DNA of 51,259 nt, taken from contig CALQCM020000029.1 in the NCBI GenBank assembly GCA_943329075.2, forward strand, positions 1-51,259. The letters are read 5' to 3'. Origin of the DNA: Chitinophaga pinensis (GTDB lineage Bacteria; Pseudomonadota; Gammaproteobacteria; Burkholderiales; SG8-41). Shown in pieces: positions 27,079-36,501 of the stretch (its first letter is position 1; each line of letters begins with the position of its first letter). The position numbers and the translations under genes were made by a program. The notes beneath the pieces were generated by a model, which was given only the letters and a program-made list of their open reading frames with translations, was not told the origin of the DNA and did no database searches.

Positions 27079-27747
27079 CTACGCTTTGGCGAGTTCGCCG
27101 CGCATTTTGTCGATGGTCGCCTTGTAATCTCCGGCGCCGAAGATGGCGGAGCCGGCGACAAAGGTATCCGCGCCGGCGCGTGCGATCTCGGCGATGTTGT
27201 CGACCTTGACCCCGCCGTCGACCTCCAGCCAGATGTCGCGGCCCGATTGGTCGATACGCTGGCGCACCGCGCGCAGCTTGGCCAGCGCCTCTGCAATGAA
27301 CTGCTGGCCGCCGAAACCCGGGTTCACCGACATGATCAGGATGAGATCGAGTTTGTCGAGCACGTGATCGAGATAGTGCAGCGGTGTGGCCGGGTTGAAC
27401 ACCAGCCCGGCCTTGCAGCCGTTCTCCCGGATCAAGCTGATGGTACGGTCAATGTGCTCGGAGGCCTCGGGGTGGAACGAAATGATATTGGCGCCGGCCT
27501 TAGCGAAATCCGGAACGATGCGGTCGACCGGCTTGACCATCAGATGCACGTCGATCGGCACCTTCACCAGCGGGCGAATCGCCGCACAGACCAGCGGCCC
27601 GATGGTGAGGTTCGGCACGTAATGGTTGTCCATGACGTCGAAGTGAATAAGGTCGGCGCCGGCGGCGATGACGTTTTTGACCTCTTCGCCCAGACGCGCG
27701 AAATCGGCTGAAAGTATGCTTGGGGCTATTCGTTGCATGGGTCGCAT
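27079..27747 (-). CDS. rpe: Ribulose-phosphate 3-epimerase
   Basis: Interconverts ribulose-5-phosphate and xylulose-5-phosphate. 222 residues from [23 protein letters not shown] 27738 (MQRIAPS) is an equally good start. TIM-barrel signatures are [59 protein letters not shown] and [12 protein letters not shown]. The frame is open further upstream, but that part has no family likeness. It is divergent from apaG, an arrangement common in betaproteobacteria. Confidence 0.97.
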   Translation of the reverse strand: MRPMQRIAPSILSADFARLGEEVKNVIAAGADLIHFDVMDNHYVPNLTIGPLVCAAIRPLVKVPIDVHLMVKPVDRIVPDFAKAGANIISFHPEASEHIDRTISLIRENGCKAGLVFNPATPLHYLDHVLDKLDLILIMSVNPGFGGQQFIAEALAKLRAVRQRIDQSGRDIWLEVDGGVKVDNIAEIARAGADTFVAGSAIFGAGDYKATIDKMRGELAKA

Positions 27748-27914
27748 GGCTGTTTTGCGCTCGCGCTTATCACGCCGGCCGCGCAGTTCACGATAACGCC
27801 GCCATTCTACCCGCTCTGCCTGCAACGCACAGGCGGTGCCCCGCGGCGGTTGCGGCGCCGGACGAATTGGTGTGCAATGCACCCCCAAAACCCGATCCGG
27901 AGCCGGCCATTTCA

Positions 27915-28298
27915 ATGACAAGCGAAAAACAAAACGACATTGCAGTAAACGTGCGCACCGCCTTTCTCGCCGACCAGTCCGATCCGGACAGCGGGCGCCA
28001 CGTTTTCTCGTACACCATCCGCATTACCAACAACGGCAGCGTTGCGGCACAATTGATCAGCCGCCACTGGATCATCACCGACGCCAACAACCGTGTGCAG
28101 GAAGTCAAAGGGCTGGGCGTCATCGGCGAGCAGCCTTTGCTGCAGCCCGGCGAATCATTCGAGTATTCCAGCGGCTCGATGATCGCCACCGCGGTCGGCA
28201 CCATGCGCGGCAGCTATCAGATGCGCGCCGCCGACGGCACGCAATTCGACGCCGAGATTGCGGAATTCACGCTGTCGATGCCGCGCGTGCTGCACTAG
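27915..28298 (+). CDS. apaG: ApaG (Co2+/Mg2+ efflux-associated, DUF525 fold)
   Basis: 127-residue beta-sandwich protein. ApaG segments are [76 protein letters not shown] and GTMRGSYQM. Named for an association with cobalt/magnesium phenotypes; the biochemical role is still unclear. The start at 27915 matches the family N-terminus (MTSEKQNDI). It is divergent from rpe. Confidence 0.95.
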   Translation: MTSEKQNDIAVNVRTAFLADQSDPDSGRHVFSYTIRITNNGSVAAQLISRHWIITDANNRVQEVKGLGVIGEQPLLQPGESFEYSSGSMIATAVGTMRGSYQMRAADGTQFDAEIAEFTLSMPRVLH

Positions 28299-28325
28299 CG
28301 CAAGGCGCCCGCGCAGCGCGCGGAT

Positions 28326-29303
28326 TCAATAACTCAGGTAGGTGCAGGTGTTGCACGGGCTGCGCGTGCCGCGCCGGCTCACCAGCGATTCGCGCAACTC
28401 GCGCAGCCACGGCTGGTTGTAGATTTCGAGGACGTGCTGCGTGTTGACGTCGCCCTTCGGGTATTGCGCGGCGCCGTCCATGCAGCACATCGACACCACA
28501 CCGGTCGCGGTGATCGAGAGGTCGAACCAGCGGTGACAGGGCGCATCGGGAATGGCCAGCGCGCCGTCGGGCGTATCGACAGTGCCGATCCAGTCGTGCC
28601 GCGGCGAGACGTCGGGCTTGAAGCGCGGAAAATTTGTGCGCACCCAATGCGTGAAGGAGAGGTCGTCGTTGCGGTTGCTCGCCACCCGCGTCAACCGCAC
28701 CGGGCAGCGGATCACGCCCTCGGCGTGCAGCCGATGCAGCAACTCGACGCGCTCGACTGTGCGCGCGAACGGTAGCTGCATCACGGCCTCGTATTCCTCC
28801 GGGTTGTCGAAATTCATCGACACGTTGATGTAGGCGAGATTTTTCACGCCGGACAACTGGCGGATTTTCTTTTCCGTCAGTGGCGAACCGTTGGTGATGA
28901 TGCTGATGCTGGCGTTGGGCAGCTTTTCATTGGCCAACGCAATGACGTCGAACAGCCGGCTTTCGAGAAACGGCTCGCTGACCTTGTAGGGCGCGAGCTG
29001 GAAATAAACGTCCTTCGGAATGTCTGAGAGATCGTCAATGACCTTGGCGATCAATTCGTCGGACATGCGCGTGCCCTTGCGCTCGAGCGAGGGGTAGGGA
29101 CAAAAGTTGCAGGCCGCATTGCAATTGGCCAGCGTTTCCAGATGCACGATCGCCGGATAATCGAGCAGCCCGGCGGCTTTCAGCCGTTCGGCTTTTTTAC
29201 GCGCAAAGCGCACCAGCTGGTCGTGGTTGTAATAGTCGCCGCGGAATCCGCGGTTCGGATCGTTGTAGCGCCTGCGATAGGCCCTGAGGAATGCACCGAA
29301 CAT
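28326..29303 (-). CDS. Radical SAM protein with SPASM domain
   Basis: 325 residues. The radical-SAM cluster CNAACNFC (Cys61, Cys65, Cys68) follows VHLETLAN. The C-terminus has the cysteine-rich SPASM pattern: CHRWFD, VSMCCMDGAAQ, and the final CNTCTYLSY, expected to bind auxiliary Fe-S clusters. SPASM enzymes modify peptides, proteins or tRNA, and sometimes sugars. No precursor peptide gene is evident beside it, so the substrate is unknown. It is convergent with apaG, and a very small membrane ORF precedes it on the same strand. Confidence 0.85.
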   Translation of the reverse strand: MFGAFLRAYRRRYNDPNRGFRGDYYNHDQLVRFARKKAERLKAAGLLDYPAIVHLETLANCNAACNFCPYPSLERKGTRMSDELIAKVIDDLSDIPKDVYFQLAPYKVSEPFLESRLFDVIALANEKLPNASISIITNGSPLTEKKIRQLSGVKNLAYINVSMNFDNPEEYEAVMQLPFARTVERVELLHRLHAEGVIRCPVRLTRVASNRNDDLSFTHWVRTNFPRFKPDVSPRHDWIGTVDTPDGALAIPDAPCHRWFDLSITATGVVSMCCMDGAAQYPKGDVNTQHVLEIYNQPWLRELRESLVSRRGTRSPCNTCTYLSY

Positions 29304-29361
29304 GGTGCCGCAGTTTAAACGCCACCCACCCCCGCCTCAAGGAATGATTGCACGCGCGGCC

Positions 29362-29472
29362 TCAGGGGCCGGGGCGGTCGCCCTTGTCGCGCGGCGCGCG
29401 CGGCCACGTCCACCAGACGATGAATAGCAGCAGCGCAAGCGCAACGCCTGCCTCAAACAACAACCAGAACAT
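29362..29472 (-). CDS. Small single-pass membrane protein (36 aa)
   Basis: ATG 29472 to stop at 29362. Begins MFWLLFEAGVALALLLFIVW, a single transmembrane helix, then a short Arg/Pro/Asp-rich tail. Below usual gene-calling length. Its hydrophobic run with Trp-rich ends, and its position between mltA (divergent) and the radical SAM gene, suggest a real small protein. The ribosome site is weak. Confidence 0.5.
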   Translation of the reverse strand: MFWLLFEAGVALALLLFIVWWTWPRAPRDKGDRPGP

Positions 29473-29527
29473 GTCGGTAGGTTTCTCGAATAAATCGTCG
29501 GGGTGTTGGGATATACTGCGGCGCATC

Positions 29528-30817
29528 GTGCAACACGCTGCATTCATCATACTACGCCGCCTCCTCGCGCTCGGCGCCGTGCTCGCGCTCGCCGCCTGCG
29601 AATCGCTGCGCATCGGCGCGCCGCCGCTGCCGGCCCCCGTGCCCGCACCGGCGTCCGCACAACCGCAACCTGCGCCCGAAGTAGCGCCGGGGAAACCGCC
29701 GGTGCCACCGCTCAAGCCGCCGGCACCACCACCCAGCCCGCTCCGTCAGGACAGTTGGGAGGCCATGACGGGATGGCGCGACGACAACCTGCTACAGGCT
29801 TGGCCGGCGTTTCTTACCGGCTGCGGCGCCCTGAAAACCCAAGCCGCCTGGCAATCCGTCTGTGAACAGGCGGCCGCGCTGCCTGAACCATCGAAAGAAA
29901 CCATCCGCCGCTTTTTTGAAACGCGCTTCACGCCGTGGCAGGTCATCAACGCCGACGGCGGCGACAGCGGCATGATCACCGGTTACTACGAGCCGCTGTT
30001 GCGCGGCAGCCGCAAACGCACGAACACCTATCGATATCCGGTCTACGGCACGCCCGATGACCTGTTGGTAATCGATCTGTCGGAGCTCTATCCGGACATG
30101 AAGAACATGCGCCTGCGCGGCCGCGTCGATGGCCGGCGCGTCGTGCCCTACTACAACCGCGCGCAGATCGAGAGCGGCACCGCACCGGTGACTGGCAAGG
30201 AAATCGTCTGGGTCGCCGACGCGATCGATCTGTTCTTCCTGCAGATCCAGGGCTCGGGCCGCGTGCGCCTCGACAACGGCGAGATGGTGCGCCTCGGTTA
30301 CGCCGATCAAAACGGGCACCCCTACCGTTCGATCGGCCGCCTGCTGGTCGATCGCGGCGATCTGCCGCTGGAACGCGCCTCGATGCAGGGCATCAAGAAC
30401 TGGGCGCTGCAGAATCCGGACAAGTTGCAGGACCTGCTCAATTACAACGCGAGTTATGTGTTCTTCCGCGAAATGCCGGCCGACCTGCCCGGTCCGCTCG
30501 GCGCGCTCGGCGTGGCGCTGACGGCACAACGCAGCGTTGCCGTCGATCCACGTTATGTGCCGCTGGGGGCGCCGCTGTTTCTTAACACGACAATGCCGAA
30601 TTCGCGCGTGCCGCTCAACCGCCTGGTCATGGCACAGGACACCGGCGGCGCCATTCGCGGCGCCGTGCGCGCGGATTTTTTCTGGGGTTTTGGCGACGAG
30701 GCCGGTGCGCAGGCCGGACGCATGCGCCAGAGCGGTCGCCTGTGGGTGCTGTTGCCGAACGATTATCCGCCGCCCGCCACAACCAACAACAATGGCAACG
30801 GCGCGCGCACCGAATAA
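29528..30817 (+). CDS. mltA: Membrane-bound lytic murein transglycosylase A
   Basis: Outer-membrane lipoprotein that cleaves glycan strands to 1,6-anhydro-MurNAc ends, feeding the recycling route that includes anmK. 429 residues from GTG 29528. The signal is lipoprotein-type with lipobox LALAAC (Cys24), followed by a Pro/Ala-rich linker to about residue 80. MltA-domain hallmarks are ITGYYEPLLRGSRKRTNTYRYPVYG (two parts), WVADAIDLFFLQIQGSGRV, RLGYADQNGHPYRSIGRLL and the 3D domain MAQDTGGAIRGAVRADFFWG with its catalytic Asp. No ATG start occurs in a good position before the signal. Confidence 0.93.
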   Translation: MQHAAFIILRRLLALGAVLALAACESLRIGAPPLPAPVPAPASAQPQPAPEVAPGKPPVPPLKPPAPPPSPLRQDSWEAMTGWRDDNLLQAWPAFLTGCGALKTQAAWQSVCEQAAALPEPSKETIRRFFETRFTPWQVINADGGDSGMITGYYEPLLRGSRKRTNTYRYPVYGTPDDLLVIDLSELYPDMKNMRLRGRVDGRRVVPYYNRAQIESGTAPVTGKEIVWVADAIDLFFLQIQGSGRVRLDNGEMVRLGYADQNGHPYRSIGRLLVDRGDLPLERASMQGIKNWALQNPDKLQDLLNYNASYVFFREMPADLPGPLGALGVALTAQRSVAVDPRYVPLGAPLFLNTTMPNSRVPLNRLVMAQDTGGAIRGAVRADFFWGFGDEAGAQAGRMRQSGRLWVLLPNDYPPPATTNNNGNGARTE

Positions 30818-30831
30818 CGATCAGGCGGCGC

Positions 30832-31527
30832 TCAGCGCACCGGCGCTTCAGTGTCGCCGCAGAGAAAATTCACGCGCAGCATGACGCGGCTTTTGACGTG
30901 ATTGCCCCGCTTCTGCGCCGGCACAAAACGCGCCATGCGGAAAGCCTGCACGGCGGCATCGTCGAAGGTCCCCGCCGGCTGCGCTTCAACGACGGAGGCT
31001 TCGTTGACGACGCCGAATTCGTCGATCAGCACCAGCAACTGCACACGTCCATTGATCTTTTGCGCGATCGCCGCGTCCGGACATTTCGGCTGGATCATCA
31101 CCACCGGTTGCGGATAGACATCGAGCTGGCGCGCCGGGTAATACGTCGGATCGCGGATCAGCGGCAGCTCAATCCCGCTAGCGGGCGATGATGGCGCTTT
31201 CGCCGCCGGCTGTTCCGCCGGTTTCGACGCCGCTTTGGGCGATGATTCCGCCACCGGCTTTTCTGCGTTAGCCGTCTGCGGCGCCGGTAGCGGCGCCACG
31301 GGTTCTGCCTGCGCCGGCACGCTGTCACCGTCGGAGGTCAGCGCCGGCTCAAGCCGCGCCTGTATCGTGGAAACTGCCTGTGGCATGCCGCCAGTCGGGT
31401 TGACCGGCACGCCCAGCACAAGCAGGTGCAGCATGGCCGACAGGATGCACGCCAGCAGCAGGCGCGGCCTCGCGTCGGCCTCGCCGTTATCCGGCAGCAC
31501 TGCCACAGCCAAGGCCATCGCCGACAT
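30832..31527 (-). CDS. TonB-like energy-transducer family protein
   Basis: 231 residues. A short cytoplasmic N-terminus, one membrane anchor (LLLACILSAMLHLLVLGVPV), a Pro/Ala/Lys-rich periplasmic linker (about 60-115) and a C-terminal TonB-type domain (INGRVQLLVLIDEFGVVNEA, then FDDAAVQAFRMARFVPAQKRG). There are no exbB/exbD genes nearby, so an accessory TonB or a protein of other envelope role is possible. It follows dsbC on the same strand with 54 nt between. Confidence 0.8.
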   Translation of the reverse strand: MSAMALAVAVLPDNGEADARPRLLLACILSAMLHLLVLGVPVNPTGGMPQAVSTIQARLEPALTSDGDSVPAQAEPVAPLPAPQTANAEKPVAESSPKAASKPAEQPAAKAPSSPASGIELPLIRDPTYYPARQLDVYPQPVVMIQPKCPDAAIAQKINGRVQLLVLIDEFGVVNEASVVEAQPAGTFDDAAVQAFRMARFVPAQKRGNHVKSRVMLRVNFLCGDTEAPVR

Positions 31528-31581
31528 TTACGAAAGAGCGGAACGCGTGAAACTCAGGCCGGCAGCAAACCGGCCGCGAGG

Positions 31582-32301
31582 TCACTTCGGCGCTTTGGCC
31601 GACGCCAGTTTCTGCTCGATCTGTTCCTGCGGAATGGCGCCGGGCACGCGTGTACCGTCAACAAAGAACATCGTCGGCGTGCCGGAAATGTTTTTGGAGC
31701 GGCCGAAGGCGAGGATCTTGTCGATCGGTGTGTCGCAGCTACCCGGCCCGGCGGGCGCGATGCCGTTGACCAGCAGGTCATCCCACACCTTGACGCGGTT
31801 TTTCGAACACCAGACTGACTTCGCCTTATCCACGGAATCCTGTCCCAACACCGGATAGAGGAAAACGTAGATGGTGACGTCGTCTATTTTCGTCAGATCC
31901 TGCTCGAATTTTTTGCAGTACCCACAGTTCGGATCACCGAAGTAGGCCAGTTTACGCGTGCCCTTGCCCTTGACCTTGCGGAAGGCCAGATCAAGCGGCA
32001 ACTGGTCGAAACTGATCGCGGTGAGCTTGTTCATGCGCTCTTCGGTCAGATTGGTCTTCTTGTCGGTGTCGATCATCATCGCGTTGACGAACAGATACGT
32101 CGCCTTTTCATCCGTGTAATGCAGCTGCCCGTCGGCATAGACTTCATACATGCCTGCCAGCGGCGTTTTCAGCACGCTTTGAATCTGGATTTGCGGATAT
32201 TTCTTCAGCAACGCCGCCTTCACGGTCGCCTCGTTGGCCAGCGCCGTCTGGCTGATCATTGCAACAAACGCTGCGGTAAAAATCAGTATTAGCTTACGCA
32301 T
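31582..32301 (-). CDS. dsbC: Thiol:disulfide interchange protein DsbC
   Basis: Periplasmic disulfide isomerase. The 239-residue precursor has a signal peptide (MRKLILIFTAAFVAMISQTALA). The N-terminal dimerisation domain runs to about residue 85. The thioredoxin domain has the active site FGDPNCGYCKKFEQDL (Cys126, Cys129) and cis-Pro SGTPTMFF. A second Cys pair (VWCSKN and GSCDTP) is the structural disulfide of DsbC. It lies 32 nt downstream of the UbiH-type gene. Confidence 0.95.
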   Translation of the reverse strand: MRKLILIFTAAFVAMISQTALANEATVKAALLKKYPQIQIQSVLKTPLAGMYEVYADGQLHYTDEKATYLFVNAMMIDTDKKTNLTEERMNKLTAISFDQLPLDLAFRKVKGKGTRKLAYFGDPNCGYCKKFEQDLTKIDDVTIYVFLYPVLGQDSVDKAKSVWCSKNRVKVWDDLLVNGIAPAGPGSCDTPIDKILAFGRSKNISGTPTMFFVDGTRVPGAIPQEQIEQKLASAKAPK

Positions 32302-32333
32302 GGTTTTCCTTGGTGTTGGTTGTGTAGTTAAAG

Positions 32334-33506
32334 TTATCCGACAGCGTGCCGCACTAATAGGTTCTTCAGCGCCATGCCGCGGTTGGTCAGGCGCAGGCCC
32401 AGATTGCGGGCGCCGGCCAGCAGCGCCGAATCGTTGTTGAACAAGCGCTGCAGCGCATCGGTCGTCAATTGCATCGCCGCAATGTCTTCGCGCCGCGCCC
32501 GCTCGTAACGCCGCAGCAGATAAAAATCACCGCAGTCGGTTTGCGCGCCACGCCCGCGCAGCACCGCGGCCAGTTCGCGCGCGTCGCGAAAGCCGAGATT
32601 CACGCCCTGCCCGGCGAGCGGGTGGACGTTGTGCGCGGCGTCGCCGACGAACGCCAGCCGCGGCCTGATCATTTCACGCACGCTTTGCAGTCGCAGCGGA
32701 AAGGCCGCCGCCGGCGTGATGACACGCAGTTCTCCGAATTGCCGCCCGCTCGCGGCGGCAACCTGCGCCGCCAGTTCATCCGGCGGCAACTGCAGCAGTT
32801 CGCCGGCATGTTCTTCACGCGTCGACCACACCATCGACACGCGTTTGCCCGGCAAGGGCAACAGGGCGAGGATGCCATCGCGGCGAAACCACTGGTGGGC
32901 GACGCCGTGGTGCGGCATTGCAGTTTCGAAATTGGCGACCACCGCAGTCTGGCGGTACGGCCGCGTATCCGCCTGGATGCCGGCCTCGCCGCGCACCCAT
33001 GAATTGCCGCCGTCGGCACCGACCACCAATCGCGCGCGCAGGCTGCGGCCGTCCGTCAGCGTCAGCGTTGCCGCAGCGGCCTCGATGTTCAAACCCGCAC
33101 AAACGGCCGGCGCATGCACTGCGACGTCCGTGCATTCCGCCACTGCGCGCCACAACGCCGCTTGCACCTGACGGTTCTCGACAATCACCGCCAGTTCGCG
33201 CAGTCCGGCATCGTAGGCGCTGAAGTCGAGTTCGGAGCGTGCATCATCGCCGAAAATTCGCATGTCTTCGACCGGCATGGCGCGAGCACTGTCGACGTAC
33301 TGCCAAGCGCCGCAGTGCTGCAAATAATCGACGCTGCCGGGGCCCAGCGCATAAATGCGGCTGTCCCAGCCGTCTGCACCCGCGGTGGCCTGTGGCGCCT
33401 GCGTTTCGATCAATGCGATTTTGAGGCCGGCCCCGGCAAGGCTGAGCGCAAGGCTGCCGCCAACCAGACCGCCGCCAACGATGATTACGTCAAAAAGCAT
33501 GTGCAT
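32334..33506 (-). CDS. UbiH/UbiF/VisC-family FAD-dependent hydroxylase
   Basis: About 390 residues of a flavoprotein monooxygenase acting on the ubiquinone ring. It has the dinucleotide motif VIIVGGGLVGGSLALSLAGAG, the DG motif RLVVGADGGNSWVRGEAG and the FAD-binding GD motif LAFVGDAAHNVHPLAGQGVNLGF (in parts). MHMLFDV has two adjacent ATGs (33506 and 33500). Which ring position it hydroxylates cannot be told from the sequence; Coq7 elsewhere in the window handles C6. dsbC follows on the same strand. Confidence 0.88.
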   Translation of the reverse strand: MHMLFDVIIVGGGLVGGSLALSLAGAGLKIALIETQAPQATAGADGWDSRIYALGPGSVDYLQHCGAWQYVDSARAMPVEDMRIFGDDARSELDFSAYDAGLRELAVIVENRQVQAALWRAVAECTDVAVHAPAVCAGLNIEAAAATLTLTDGRSLRARLVVGADGGNSWVRGEAGIQADTRPYRQTAVVANFETAMPHHGVAHQWFRRDGILALLPLPGKRVSMVWSTREEHAGELLQLPPDELAAQVAAASGRQFGELRVITPAAAFPLRLQSVREMIRPRLAFVGDAAHNVHPLAGQGVNLGFRDARELAAVLRGRGAQTDCGDFYLLRRYERARREDIAAMQLTTDALQRLFNNDSALLAGARNLGLRLTNRGMALKNLLVRHAVG

Positions 33507-33551
33507 ATAGAATGGGAAATCGAGGCTGCGAGTGTAATCGGGTCGGGGTGA

Positions 33552-33586
33552 CCCGGCAAAAAGTACAGCCGGGCGGTCAAACCGCC
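33552..33586. other. Tandem hairpins between the UbiH-type gene and tRNA-Met
   Basis: CCCGGC/GCCGGG (33552-33557 and 33568-33573) and GGCGGT/ACCGCC (33572-33577 and 33581-33586) form two short, slightly overlapping hairpins. They may belong to the leader of the minus-strand flavoprotein gene; no T-tract is seen. Confidence 0.3.
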
Positions 33587-33611
33587 GGGATGAGCGGATT
33601 ACAACCGAATC

Positions 33612-33640
33612 TTGACAAGTTCGGGGCCAAAACATAGACT
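33612..33640 (+). promoter_or_regulatory. Sigma-70 promoter of tRNA-Met
   Basis: TTGACA (33612-33617), 17-nt spacer, TAGACT (33635-33640), followed by a GC-rich discriminator (GCCGCGCC), typical of stable-RNA promoters under stringent control. The mature tRNA begins 49 nt later. Confidence 0.8.
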
Positions 33641-33688
33641 GCCGCGCCTCCTCCGGGTGAACCGAAGCCGCGCCCGGCGCTGGAAATA

Positions 33689-33765
33689 GGTGATGTAGCT
33701 CAGTTGGTTAGAGCGTGGCACTCATAACGCCAAGGTCGGTGGTTCAATTCCACCCATCACCACCA
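33689..33765 (+). tRNA. tRNA-Met (anticodon CAT), CCA encoded
   Basis: Full cloverleaf: acceptor GGTGATG/CATCACC, D arm GCTC/GAGC, anticodon loop CTCATAA, T arm GGTGG/CCACC with loop TTCAATT, discriminator A and genomic CCA. The acceptor lacks the 1-72 mismatch of initiator tRNA, so this is the elongator type; a lysidine-modified Ile2 species is less likely from the acceptor pairs. The anticodon stem TGGCA/CGCCA has an A-C mismatch at its loop end (31-39). Confidence 0.93.
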
Positions 33766-33860
33766 CTCCCTTTTGCCACCCGTGCCATCAACCACGCGCT
33801 GTTGCGCAGACTTCGCTATAATGCATGGGACTGATTTAAAAAGAAATTCCATTCATTCCT

Positions 33861-34193
33861 ATGAATAGCCGCTGGCTCGGATTTTTGCTGATACTGGCCA
33901 CCGCCTGTGCGGGTGTTGCCGGCAGCGCTTATGCGCAATTGCGCACGCTGCCGCAAAACGCCAAATTCGCGCGCGTCGGCGGTCCGCAACCGCTGCCCTT
34001 CATTCAACTCGACAACAAGCTTGTCCGACTGGCGCCCGGCGGCATCATCATCGACGAAAACAACCGCAGCATTCTGCAGGGCGCGCTGCCCGCCGGCGTG
34101 CGCGTGGCCTACACGCTCGACCTGGGCGGCGACATCGGCCGCCTCTACATCCTCACCGCGCAAGAGCAGGCGCAGGTCGACAGCAGACAGTAA
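33861..34193 (+). CDS. Conserved exported protein upstream of miaB
   Basis: 110 residues with a signal peptide ([21 protein letters not shown], cleavage likely AYA-Q). A short all-beta-looking mature part follows, including [33 protein letters not shown] and [14 protein letters not shown]. No known domain recognised. It precedes miaB by 5 nt. A periplasmic role is inferred only from the signal peptide. Confidence 0.75.
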   Translation: MNSRWLGFLLILATACAGVAGSAYAQLRTLPQNAKFARVGGPQPLPFIQLDNKLVRLAPGGIIIDENNRSILQGALPAGVRVAYTLDLGGDIGRLYILTAQEQAQVDSRQ

Positions 34194-34198
34194 CCGGC

Positions 34199-35533
34199 GT
34201 GACCACCAAGCTTTTCATCAAGACCTTTGGCTGCCAGATGAACGAGTACGACTCGTCGAAGATGGCCGATGTGCTCAACGCCTCGCACGGCATGGTGACC
34301 ACCGACACGCCCGAAGACGCCGACGTCATCCTCTTCAACACCTGCTCGGTGCGTGAAAAGGCGCAGGAAAAGGTTTTTCATGATCTCGGCCGCGTCAAAC
34401 ATCTGAAAAAAATGCGTCCCGGCGTCATCATCGGTGTCGGTGGTTGCGTCGCCAGCCAGGAAGGTGCGGCGATCATCAAGCGCGCGCCCTACGTCGATCT
34501 CGTCTTCGGACCGCAGACCCTGCACCGCCTGCCGGCGATGATTAAGGCGCGGCGCGATGGCGCGCCGCCGCAGGTCGACATCTCGTTTCCCGAAGTCGAA
34601 AAATTCGACCACCTGCCGCCGGCGCGCATCGAAGGCTGCACCGCATTTGTCTCGATCATGGAAGGCTGCAGCAAATACTGCAGCTTTTGCGTGGTGCCGT
34701 ATACGCGCGGCGAAGAAGTGTCGCGGCCGCTGGATGACGTGCTGGCTGAAATCGCCGAACTCGCCGAGCAGGGTGTGCGCGAGGTAACCTTGCTGGGCCA
34801 GAACGTCAATGCCTGGCGCGGCAGCAGCGACGACGGCAGTGCCGCCGATTTTGCATTGCTGATCGAATACGCGGCGGCGATCCCCGGCATCAAACGCCTC
34901 CGCTACACGAGTTCGCATCCGAACGAATTCTCGCAGCGTCTGATCGACGTCTACGAACGCGTGCCGCAACTGGTCAGCCACGTGCATCTGCCGGTGCAAT
35001 CGGGCGCCGACCGTGTGCTGGCGGCGATGAAACGCGGCTACACCGCGCTCGAATACAAATCGATCGTGCGCCGACTGCGCGCGGTGCGCCCGGACATCAC
35101 CATCACTTCCGACTTCATTGTCGGCTTCCCCGGCGAAACAGCCGCCGATTTCGAAGCGACGATGGACCTGATCACGCGCGTCGGCTTTGATATGAGCTAC
35201 AGTTTTCTCTACAGCCCGCGCCCCGGCACGCCGGCGTCCGAACTCGCCGACGACACCCCGCATGAAATCAAACTGGCGCGCCTGCAACGCCTGCAGAAGC
35301 AGATCGACGCCAACGAAAACGCCATCAGCACCGCCATGATAGCCACCACGCAGCGCGTGCTGGTCGAGGGCGTGTCGCAGCGCAACGCGCTCGAACTGTA
35401 CGGCCGCACCGACAACAACCGCGTGGTCAATTTTCCGGGCGACACTGCACTGATCGGGCATTTCATCGAGCTGGCGATCACCGCCGTGTCGGCGCACACG
35501 CTGCGCGGCGAAATCGCAACGGCCCGCGTTTGA
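34199..35533 (+). CDS. miaB: tRNA-2-methylthio-N6-dimethylallyladenosine synthase MiaB
   Basis: Radical SAM methylthiotransferase acting on A37 of tRNAs reading U-starting codons. The 444-residue protein begins at GTG 34199. The UPF0004 domain holds three cluster cysteines ([33 protein letters not shown]). The radical-SAM motif is CSKYCSFC near residue 157, and a C-terminal TRAM domain ends the protein ([20 protein letters not shown]). Its stop overlaps the TTG start of the PhoH gene. Confidence 0.96.
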   Translation: MTTKLFIKTFGCQMNEYDSSKMADVLNASHGMVTTDTPEDADVILFNTCSVREKAQEKVFHDLGRVKHLKKMRPGVIIGVGGCVASQEGAAIIKRAPYVDLVFGPQTLHRLPAMIKARRDGAPPQVDISFPEVEKFDHLPPARIEGCTAFVSIMEGCSKYCSFCVVPYTRGEEVSRPLDDVLAEIAELAEQGVREVTLLGQNVNAWRGSSDDGSAADFALLIEYAAAIPGIKRLRYTSSHPNEFSQRLIDVYERVPQLVSHVHLPVQSGADRVLAAMKRGYTALEYKSIVRRLRAVRPDITITSDFIVGFPGETAADFEATMDLITRVGFDMSYSFLYSPRPGTPASELADDTPHEIKLARLQRLQKQIDANENAISTAMIATTQRVLVEGVSQRNALELYGRTDNNRVVNFPGDTALIGHFIELAITAVSAHTLRGEIATARV

Positions 35534-36501
35534 AACCCCCGCCTGCAGCAGAAGTCTCGTTCAAGCCCGTCGACAACCGGCGCCTGGCCAACCTGTGCGG
35601 CGCGCTCGACGAAAACCTGCGCCAGATCGAGGCCGCCTTCGATGTCGTGATCGTGCGGCGGGGCGGCAGCTTCACGCTCGCCGGCGAACCGGAACGTACG
35701 CGCCAGGCCGCGCAGGCGCTGCGAAATTTTTACAGCAAAGCCGGCGATGATCTCTCGGTCGAAGATGTGCAGCTTGGATTGATTGAAGTCGTGCGCGGCG
35801 CGCCGCCGTCGGATGGCGGCAACACCTCCACGCTGAAAACGCGCCGTCACGATCTGCACGGCCGCACGCCGCGCCAGATCGAATACCTCAAACAAATTCA
35901 AAAACACGACATCACATTCGCCATCGGCCCCGCCGGCACCGGCAAAACGTATCTGGCGGTCGCCTGCGCGGTCGATGCGCTGGAACGCGACAGCGTCAAA
36001 CGTCTGGTGCTGGTGCGTCCGGCCGTCGAAGCCGGTGAACGCCTTGGTTTTCTGCCCGGCGACATGGCGCAAAAAGTCGATCCGTACCTGCGCCCGCTCT
36101 ACGACGCGCTCTACGATCTGATGGGCTTCGAAAAAGTCACCAAGCTGTTCGAGCGCAACGTCATCGAGGTGGCGCCGCTCGCCTTCATGCGCGGGCGCAC
36201 GCTCAATCATTCATTTGTGATTCTCGACGAGGCGCAGAACACCACGCCCGAGCAGATGAAAATGTTCCTCACCCGCCTCGGCTTCGGCAGCCGCGCCGTG
36301 ATTACCGGCGACGTCACGCAGGTCGATCTGCCGCGCGGCCATAAAAGCGGCCTCACCGAGGCGGCGGTCATACTCAAACGCGTGCGCGGCATCGCCTTTA
36401 CCCGCTTTCAATCGAGCGACGTCGTGCGCCACCCGCTGGTTCAACGCATCGTCAACGCCTATGAGCGCCACACCAAAGCGCAAACGCGCACCGACGCCTG
36501 A
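35530..36501 (+). CDS. PhoH-like P-loop NTPase
   Basis: 323-residue ATPase with a predicted RNA-associated role. It has an N-terminal KH-like segment, then [20 protein letters not shown], Walker [37 protein letters not shown] and Walker [21 protein letters not shown]. The start is a TTG at 35530 that overlaps the miaB stop (TTGA). miaB-phoH-ybeY-corC is a conserved proteobacterial order linked to RNA processing and ribosome maturation. The symbol ybeZ is used for this group in E. coli. Confidence 0.93.
   Translation: MKPPPAAEVSFKPVDNRRLANLCGALDENLRQIEAAFDVVIVRRGGSFTLAGEPERTRQAAQALRNFYSKAGDDLSVEDVQLGLIEVVRGAPPSDGGNTSTLKTRRHDLHGRTPRQIEYLKQIQKHDITFAIGPAGTGKTYLAVACAVDALERDSVKRLVLVRPAVEAGERLGFLPGDMAQKVDPYLRPLYDALYDLMGFEKVTKLFERNVIEVAPLAFMRGRTLNHSFVILDEAQNTTPEQMKMFLTRLGFGSRAVITGDVTQVDLPRGHKSGLTEAAVILKRVRGIAFTRFQSSDVVRHPLVQRIVNAYERHTKAQTRTDA

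Noticed and set aside
34145..35497. 450-codon minus-strand open frame opposite miaB
   Set aside because: Antisense to miaB, whose motifs are complete; the translation has no protein-like domain pattern.
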